From assembly GCF_003590095.1 (NCBI RefSeq), contig NC_039480.1, positions 4,565,328 to 4,629,327 on the forward strand: DNA of 64,000 nucleotides, in the 5' to 3' direction. Below are positions 12,401-21,400 of the stretch, in pieces. The DNA is from Trichoplusia ni (taxonomy: Eukaryota; Arthropoda; Insecta; Lepidoptera; Noctuidae). The translations under genes and the position numbers were made by a program. Positions within the stretch are counted from its first letter, which is position 1. The number at the start of each line of letters is the position of its first letter. Below the pieces are notes generated by a model, which searched no databases, was not told the origin of the DNA, and saw only the letters and a program-made list of their open reading frames with translations.

Positions 12401-15400
12401 CGCCTAACAAAAGATGTGCAAACAGACAAAAATATGTATATTATCAAGCTATCCTATGTTGCACGGATAGCCGAGTGGTTGAGGTCACCACGCCAAAACC
12501 TCGTAGGGCGACGTGTCCCGGGTTCGTACCCTGCGTAGCAGTGGCGAAGGCTCCATACAACTCGATTCCTACCGGCTTCCCTTTCGAAATATAGAAAATA
12601 CTAGTGTCTATTATTTTTCATTACCATTGAAAGAAATTAATAATTTACGAAGTTATAGTACTGATATAACAATAAAATAGCTTTTAAAAATAACTATAAA
12701 AAAAATCCGCCTACCATTTTACACCGCGCAATAAATCCCGCTCACGCACATTTGGTCGTCGTTAGTAAGGACTAAGGTAACTCGCTAGGCGAAACAGGAA
12801 TCCAGTACAAAGTTTCTATTGCAGCGATCGTGACCTTGACTTCACAAAGCGTGCCAATCTTAGGAGCTAGGGAAGCCGCAATTTTTCGAGTTATAGGGAC
12901 GGAGAGATACGCCAGAACGAGATAGAATGATACCGAACTTCGTTGTCCGCCGGAATGGGATAGAATTCTTTTCACTTTTGGTTCGCGGTCATTTATCTGT
13001 CAAACTTTATATTTTTTTCACCAGACCATTTGCATTTCATTCGATATATATGTATAATAATTTAGAATTGGTCATGTACTATTGTTGAAATTTATTTATT
13101 TGAGTAAATTAGTGTAAACTAGAGTGAATTAGTGATAGTTTTGTGTCGTGTTAGTGCAGTGTGGTGCAGTTTAGTTATATTGTTTGGTAGTCGTCTATTT
13201 CACGCAGGTATTTAGGTAAGTTGTTTTAGTTTGTAGTTTTAATAGAAGCAGTTGTTATTTAAGTAGTAATATGTTATAATAGAGTAACTTCGATAGCATG
13301 GCGGCATTAGTGAACGTAGAATGCTGCCTGACAGATTATTTGTTGACTGAGAAAACATCCTTTTCAAAGTTGAGTTTTGAAAATAAAAAACACGTAATTC
13401 ATTTAGGCCGTGCTCGCCCTGACATGATTATTTTATTATAAACGACGCGATGGGTTTTTCAAACATTTTAATAGTTCTTTTTACAACAAGTATCCTTGGG
13501 TCACGGGAAGTTGTAAATTAAATAAAATGTTTTGTTTTCCTTGCTTGTTATGCTCAGATTCTAATAGCTTATGGAGCCACACGGGATTTAATGATATTAA
13601 TAATCTTACAAATTCATCTAAAAACATGTTCAGACCGAAAAACATATCCGTAGTTGTTTATCATTGCATGATTTCGGAAATCATAGGATAGAAACATTTT
13701 TTGCTAATACGCATGTAGTTCATAATAAGAATGCTAAAGAAAATTCATCGTACAAGATATAAGATACAAGCCATAATAACTAGTTGTTAATTGAAAGTTT
13801 TTGAATGTTTATGAATTCAATAATACAGTACCTTTAAGCCTCTTTAACATCTATTGTAACATTATTGAATGCAAATAAATATAGGAACTCGAAGTATCTA
13901 TTGAAAACTAAAACTATATCTCTTTACTTACAGCAATCACCAAGCAACAAATATAACAGTCATTCAAGTGTCAAATAAGGAGCCTCCCCACACAGCCATA
14001 CCCGTCATGGGCCCGGAAATAGATGTTTTCGATTTCGAATTCAAGCAGAACCTCACAATCACAGACCAAACGAACCCTAATTTCGTAAACATAGTCAATA
14101 CAGAACAAAATGACTACGGAACCACGTTTTCCAAAGACTCTGATTATGGTCACCTAAGTTTGACGACCACAGTCAGTCTGACTGGTACATCTGATTCGAA
14201 CTATCCCAATTTCTCAACCACATCAAATGAAACGGAACAACTGTATGAAAGATTATGTATGGCATCGACTTCGAATCCAAAGCCGTCGCCTTTACCAGTT
14301 AAAAAGTTGAAGAATGTTGAGAAAAGTCGAAAATCGTCGTTACCAAATTTGGAAGTCGGCGAGGCGACTTACGAATATTTGTTCATGAGCAATAATAATA
14401 CAAATTTGATTAATGTTTCGAGTGAGGTTAATTGTAACGGGGAGGCATCTAATAATGCTGTGCCCCTACCTACAACGGCTAACGATTCGAGATTGAGAGC
14501 TGTTGAGAGATCAAGAAGTCAGAATGCTTACGATGCTTCTAGAATGAGAGAGAACGTGCCTAGAAGAGCACAGAACAACAGTCCTAAGAGGGAAATTAAA
14601 AATGGTAAGTTTTTTGATCTTGTTATTTATACTAATGTGATGAGTTTTGGTAGTGGTTAAAAAGAGAATGGTGTTTACTTTGTAAGTACCTTTGATAATA
14701 TATTATTAAGTGCTATTTTGAAAAATATGCTCATTGTTGTACATTCAAGACTTATTGATAACTAGCTGTTGCCCGCGACTTCGTCCGCGTGGTTAGAAGA
14801 TATAAGTTACTAGCTGACCCAGCAAACGTTGTTTTGCCGAATATTTTTTTTTTCTAGTTGTATATATTTGTTAATATTATAAAAAATACATTATAAAAAA
14901 AAAACAAAATAAGTCCTAAAAATAAAATATTTTTTTAGTGTGAGTGACCCTTATCACTTAGGGGTATGAAAAACAGATGTTGTTCTATTCTCAGACCTAC
15001 TGAATATAGAATTTGGTAAAAATCGGTTAAGCCGTTTCGGAGGAGTACGGTAACTAACATCGTGACACGGGAATTCTATATATTAGATGATTCAGCCTTC
15101 CTACCTTCCTTGATGAATTGTCTATTCAACACAAAAAGAATTTTTCAATTTGAACCTGTAGTTCCTGAGATTAGCGCGTTCAAACAAACAAACAAACTCT
15201 TCTGATTTATATAATAGTATAGAAATTAGTAAAGATTAGTATAGATAATATTATAAAGCTGAAGAGTTTGTTTGTTTGAACCTGCTCATGTCAGGAACTA
15301 CTCCCTCTGATAGGGATGAACCAATGCACAGTATTTTTTTGGACTGGCCTTCTAAGGAAAGAATCTTCGACTAATTAAGACAGTTATAATATTCATCATT

Positions 15401-18400
15401 AGCCTAGCCTTTTCCCAACTATGTTGGGGTCGGCTACCAGTCCAACCGGTTTCAGCTAAGTACCAGTGTTTTACAAGGATCGACTGCCAATCTGACCTCC
15501 TCAACCCAGTCGCCTGGGCAACACGATACCCCTTGGTTAGACTGGCTGTCAGACTTTTTCAAGCTTCTGACTACCTGTAAAGACTGTCAAAGATGTGGGA
15601 ATAACAGCCGGGACCCACAATTTAACGTGCCTTCTGAAACACGGAGGAACTCGTTATGACAAAGATGGTCACCCATCTACGGACCAACCGCGTCAAGCAT
15701 AGCTTAACCTGTGATCGAATCACTTATGCGGTTATAGCTTAGCCACGAGCTCCTCCACAGTTATAATATTATGTTGTTAAATTACTTTCAGAGTCATCTG
15801 ACCAGCCTCAAAATAAACCAATATGGAAGCGTGGTTTAACAGAACTGTCTTTATTAACTCGACTAAAGTCTATTGGTCAGAGTAAAAAGGAAAGCCCGAC
15901 CAGACAAAATGATAGTCATGATAGGTAAGTTTATTTGGTGCTTGACTAAATCTAATGACCTTCAGACAGATTCACAAAAAACTATTCAGAACTTATTTTG
16001 TCATAGCATTAAAAAGGGGAGGAGATTAAAAGCACTTAAGTTTGGTAGCATGTTTGATCCCCGCGTAGGACAAGCGTTTGTGTGATCCACGAATGCTTGT
16101 CCTGAGTCTGGGTGTCTTGTGCATGTGACTTGAATATTTGTGAAACCGCCGCGATATAAGGAGTAAATAACTTATTGCGAGAGTCGTTTTCTTTAAGCTT
16201 ACTATGTTTTCAAATGACTTACGGGCCTGTTGGTCTAGTGGTTAGTGACCCTGACTGCTATACCGGAGGTTGTGGGTTCGATTCCCACCCAGGACATATG
16301 TTTGTGTGATGAGCACGATCATTTGTTCTGTGTGTGGGTGTGATTTATCTATATGTATGTATTTAGAAATATATAAGTATGTTTATCAGTTGTCTAGTAC
16401 TCATAATACAAGCTCTGCTTAGTTTGAGACTAGATGACGTTGTGTGAAAGTTGTGGAATAGTATATTACTATATGGATCATAAAAGCGGTCAACTGGGAT
16501 TCACAATCGAGAAAATTTGGAAAAAAGTTGACTCCCGCAGTGTGAGTCATGTTTTTAATTTCAGTTTATATGTTTGGGTTCCATACAAATAAGTTGAAGA
16601 TATACAAATTTACAAATGATGATCCATCAAATTTATAACTGTTTCAAGTGACGCTTTCTTTGAAAAATACACATTCCTATTTACCAGCACCTATTGCATA
16701 CGAATTCTATAATTATTCTAATATCGTATTTCCTTGATAGGAACGCAGTAACTTCCCCAGTTAAAGTGGTGCACCGGTCCAGACCTGAAGGCAGGGTTGA
16801 TGCGACTAGACGAAGGAGCAGTTCTTTAAGTAATGGTAAGTCCTTGATATCAGTCAGAGTCGCGCAGAGCGTAGGTACGCGAGCGATCCCTTGACCCTTT
16901 CTAAAGCAGTAGAAGGGCCCCGGGATGTTGTTAGTCGGTGGAAGTCCATCCTATCCCCACGCCGTGCCCTCGACGTGGGTTGAAGTCATAAGGCGTTTCC
17001 TCCCGGAGAACAAATAACAAGTCTTTCATTCGAAATACCTACTTAATTATGAAAATTAATTCCTTATTCTAAAAAAAAATAAAAAAAAAATTGCTTTATT
17101 CTGCATCGTGGTCACAATTCTGTTATTTATTTACATTAACACACACTTGGGCAATATGTTCTTGGAAAGTTATGTTACAATGGCGAGCTTAACCCACCAT
17201 TTTACATACCAGTTTTGTAAATATATATTTTTAATCTTTCAAACTTGATTAAAGTGTCAAAATAATGTTATGGCATGAAGTTCTAAAAAAAAAAAGAAAT
17301 TGTTTAAAGAGTTTTAAGACAGCAAAAACCTAGATTGTATACTTTATTTTAAATACTTAAACAAATGTAGAATAGTGCCTGACACTTACCCCTAAAACTA
17401 AGGGTCTGAACAGACGGACCGCATTTCAACTGCAATCCAACTGCAAATTTGCAATTCGGATGCAATTTGAATGCAGTTGACACGACTGCAATAGAACTGC
17501 AAACCAACCGTGCGGTCCAATTGCAATCGGCGTGCAGTCGTGTGACGGTTGCTTTAACGATTGCAGTTGAAATCGTCGTCTGTTTAGACCCATACAGTTA
17601 ATAAATCTGTTTGACAATTTCTGCGTTCTTTAATCCTGATATTTTGACCCGTGTTTCGGAAGGCACGTTAAATTGTGGGTCCCGGCTGTTATTCCTACAT
17701 CTTTGACAGTCGTTACAGGTAGTCAGAAGCTTGAAAAAGTCTGACAGCCAGTCTAACCAAGGGGTATCGTGTTGCCCAGGTAACTGGGTTAAGGAGGTCA
17801 GATAGGCAGTCGCTCCTTGTAAAACACTGGTACTTAGCTGAAACCGGTTGGACTGGTAGCCGACCCCAGCATAGTTGGGAAAAGGCTAGGCCAATGATGA
17901 TTTTGACCCGACTGTGTAAAGATGATTTTAAACTATTCATCATAATCAAGACTCTAACAATAGTACCATTTAAACTCAGGTTGTACGATCCTCCCAGCTA
18001 CAGAGACCCCTGTAGCAGGCAGCTCGCTGACCCCGCTACGCGCGCGCCAGGCGGCGGCGCTACGGGCTACGCAGCGTAGAGCCGCCGCGTTGCCCGCTAC
18101 GCTGTCGCTACGAGACCCTCCTGTGTTCGCTGATTATGATAACCATGTTTGGTGAGTTTATTAAAATGTATAGTTTTTATTAAAATAGAATTATTTATTT
18201 TGCTTTATCTTGATAATCCTGTAATTTTATGTAAATGGAGACTATAAAAAAAACGTTTTGAATAAAACACTTTATTGTTGTGTGCGAGGTAGTAGTACTT
18301 TTATATTTATTTTCATATTTTTCATACAAAAACAGGCTGTTTGCTTAGAAACATTCAACGATGAATCTGGATTCTTTAATATTATTGTGAAATTAATATA

Positions 18401-21400
18401 CAAAAAATCCTTTGTAAAATTATTTTTCTCCCGTGACTTGACTAAGTTCTTTACATGTCCCGCTTTTCGCGTATAGTATAATAACTCAAAATCTTGACCA
18501 TACAAAATAGTAGTCGAAAGTTTGAAAAGTTCCGAATCATAAAAACTATTAACAAAATTTTCGATTATGACTAATTTCTGTTTTTTTTTATTTATTTTTA
18601 AAACGGCTCCCGCACTAAGGAATTTAATCCTTGTGTCGCGCTGTGTTTCACAAACATACAATTCACATGCGCAAAGCCACCCAGACTCAGGACAAGCATT
18701 CGTGGACCACACAAATGCTTGTCCTACGCGGAGATCGAACTAACACGTCGCGCTCAGTGGGTTTGGTGTGATGACCTCAACCACTCGGCTATCCTCTTAT
18801 GTTTGTTGATCAGGCTCATATGACCCACCCACTTAGGGCCGGATCTAGGGGCCCAGAGACCTCGGGGCAACAAAGGAGTGCAGGCCCTCTTGGTCCAATT
18901 TTTTTTCATTCAGGGAAAAATTAATTGAGCCTTTTTTTAGATGGCTAATTTGGCACAGTTAATAAGACAGGCACTGTCAATCTTATGGTGTCAATAATGT
19001 GGGCTTCTACCGTGGTAGAAGAAGAATTTATTTAATCGTGTCGGGCCCCTAGGCACTGGCCTAAAGTGCCTTATGGCTAACTCCCGCTCCCAGGCTGGCG
19101 TGGTGGGGAGGCGGCGGGGCGCGCGCGGGGGGCCGCGCCGGGGACCGCGTGGCCGCGCTGCGCTGCCGCTCCCCGCGGGACGCCGCACACGCGCGCCAGC
19201 TGCTGGCCCTGCCGCACGCACATGCTGTTAGTATATACTGTATTTAACGAATAAAACTCTCTTGTATGGTAAAACGGGGTGAATAGACGATTTTTTGGGG
19301 TATCCCTACTAATATTATAAATGCGAAAGTAACTCTGTCTGTCGGTCTGTGACGCTTTCACGTCTAAACCACCGAACAGATTTTAATGAAATTTGGTACA
19401 GATATAGAGTTGACCTTGAGAAAGAACATAGCATAGATTTTATCCCGGACTTTTGAAGAGTTCTCTTGGAAACGCGATATAACCGACCACGACGCGGGCG
19501 AAGCCGCGGGCGAAAAGCTAGTTTATAATACATTTTTTACGTTTAACAAGACAAGTTGAGTTTGTTTCGACATTTCTTCTCAAAGTAGTCAGACAGGAAA
19601 TGTCGACTCCAGCGTTCTCAAAAAAGACACGTAAAAGTGATAAAATATCCTATTTGCAGAATAAATGATTTCATTTCATTTCTTTACAAAGTATAAAGAT
19701 TATTTATTTAACAATTTATGTACAAAGAAAATTCATATTAATGTGAGATATGAAAATACATATACTAAAAATACTGCTTATTTCTATAAGAAATCTCTTC
19801 CAGCAGAAGAATTTATACGAAAATTCTCAAATATTTCATTAATTAGGTAATTGTGTTTAAGCAAAGAGAAAATATTCATGCAACCCCCTAAAAAACACGT
19901 ATTTTCAATTCACCCCTTGAAACTCTATTCACCCCGTTTTACGGTATTAAGAAATTTAATCGGACCCAACTGGGAGTCTTTAATCGCCTCGTGTGTTCAT
20001 GATTAAGGACTCCGGTTGGGTCAATAAATTTTTACAATAGAGTGAATTAAAAAGCTCTCTTTATATTGGCAAAAGTATTGATAAATAACTTTTAACTGAA
20101 AGCTCGTTCGAAACCTTATTTCAAATCCTTATTTTTGTTAGTCCCTCTGTTAGTTTTGAAAATGTATTTCAAAAAATATTTCTTCTCCTTAAAAAAGTGT
20201 TTTTTTAACTAACATATCTTAGAAAGCAGTAAAACTGGAAAATTGAAACCCCATATCATATAATTTTCATAAGAAAATAAGTGAAATAGAAAATGAACGA
20301 ACTCAAGAATAAAAAATACATAAGGTAATTATTTTAGTAGTATATATGTACTAATGACTGTGCTATAACCGCATAAGTGATTCGATCACAGGTTATGCTA
20401 TGCTTGACGCGGTTGGTCCGTAGATGGGTGACCATCTTTTTCATACCGAGTTCCTCCGTGTTTCGGAAGGCACGTTAAATTGTGGGTCCCGGCTGTTATT
20501 CCTACATATTTGACAGTCGTTACAGGTAGTCAGAAGCTTGAAAAAGTCTGACAGCCAGTCTAACCAAGGGGTTTCGTGTTGCCCAGGTAACTGGGTTGAG
20601 GAGGTCAGATAGGCAGTCGCGCCTTGTAAAACACTGGTACTTAGCTGAAACCGGTGAGACTGGAAGACGACCCCAACATAGTTTTGAAAAGGCTAGGCCG
20701 ATGATGATGATATGTACTAATAAATTTTCATTTTTATAGGTCGACATACTATTTCATCGTGTGCCGCTCGCTAAGATATATGTTATCAACAAGAGAGACC
20801 AAGAAAGTATTGGTAAGTATTTATTTAATAAAAACTGAAAAAAAAAACCTTTATTATTCTCATCCTTAAATTATTATTTATAACATACTCGTTACTAGCT
20901 GGTAAAGTGAACTATACGACTTGGATTTGAATCCTGTTTGTTTTAAATAGTATCGCAATATATTCTTACTAGCTGTTTCCCGCGACTTCGTCCACGTGGT
21001 TAGAACATCTTGAACCGTTTTCGCAGCTCACGCAACGGAATCCCTCAAAGATGAAGAATTTTCCCCGTTTTTTCCACATTTTCCATTGTATCTTCGCTCC
21101 TATTAGTCGCAGCGTGATGTTATATAGCATTCCTTGATAAATGGTCTATTCAGCACAAAGGAATTTTTCAATTCGAACCAGTAGTTCCTGAGATTTGCGT
21201 TCAAACAAACAAACTCTTCAGCTTTATATATTAGTATATAGATTTATTTTACTATCTTTACCGATCTTATAAAAAGGATGAGGTTTTCGGTTTGTTATAT
21301 ATATTTATTTGTGTTTTGAAGATAGGAAGGCCTTTGGTAACTTTGGAATAATAAGATCCTATAGTACCTAACAATTATAATAATGTTTGTACTCCAATAG

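Noticed and set aside
16223..16300. tRNA gene at the heads of the SINEs
   Set aside because: Box A and box B are present but the acceptor and anticodon stems do not pair and the copies continue into SINE bodies. Only 9839-9911 folds as a real tRNA.
18272..18712. A 146-codon minus-strand frame
   Set aside because: It covers intron sequence and a family A SINE; its start lies inside the SINE and it has no conserved domain.
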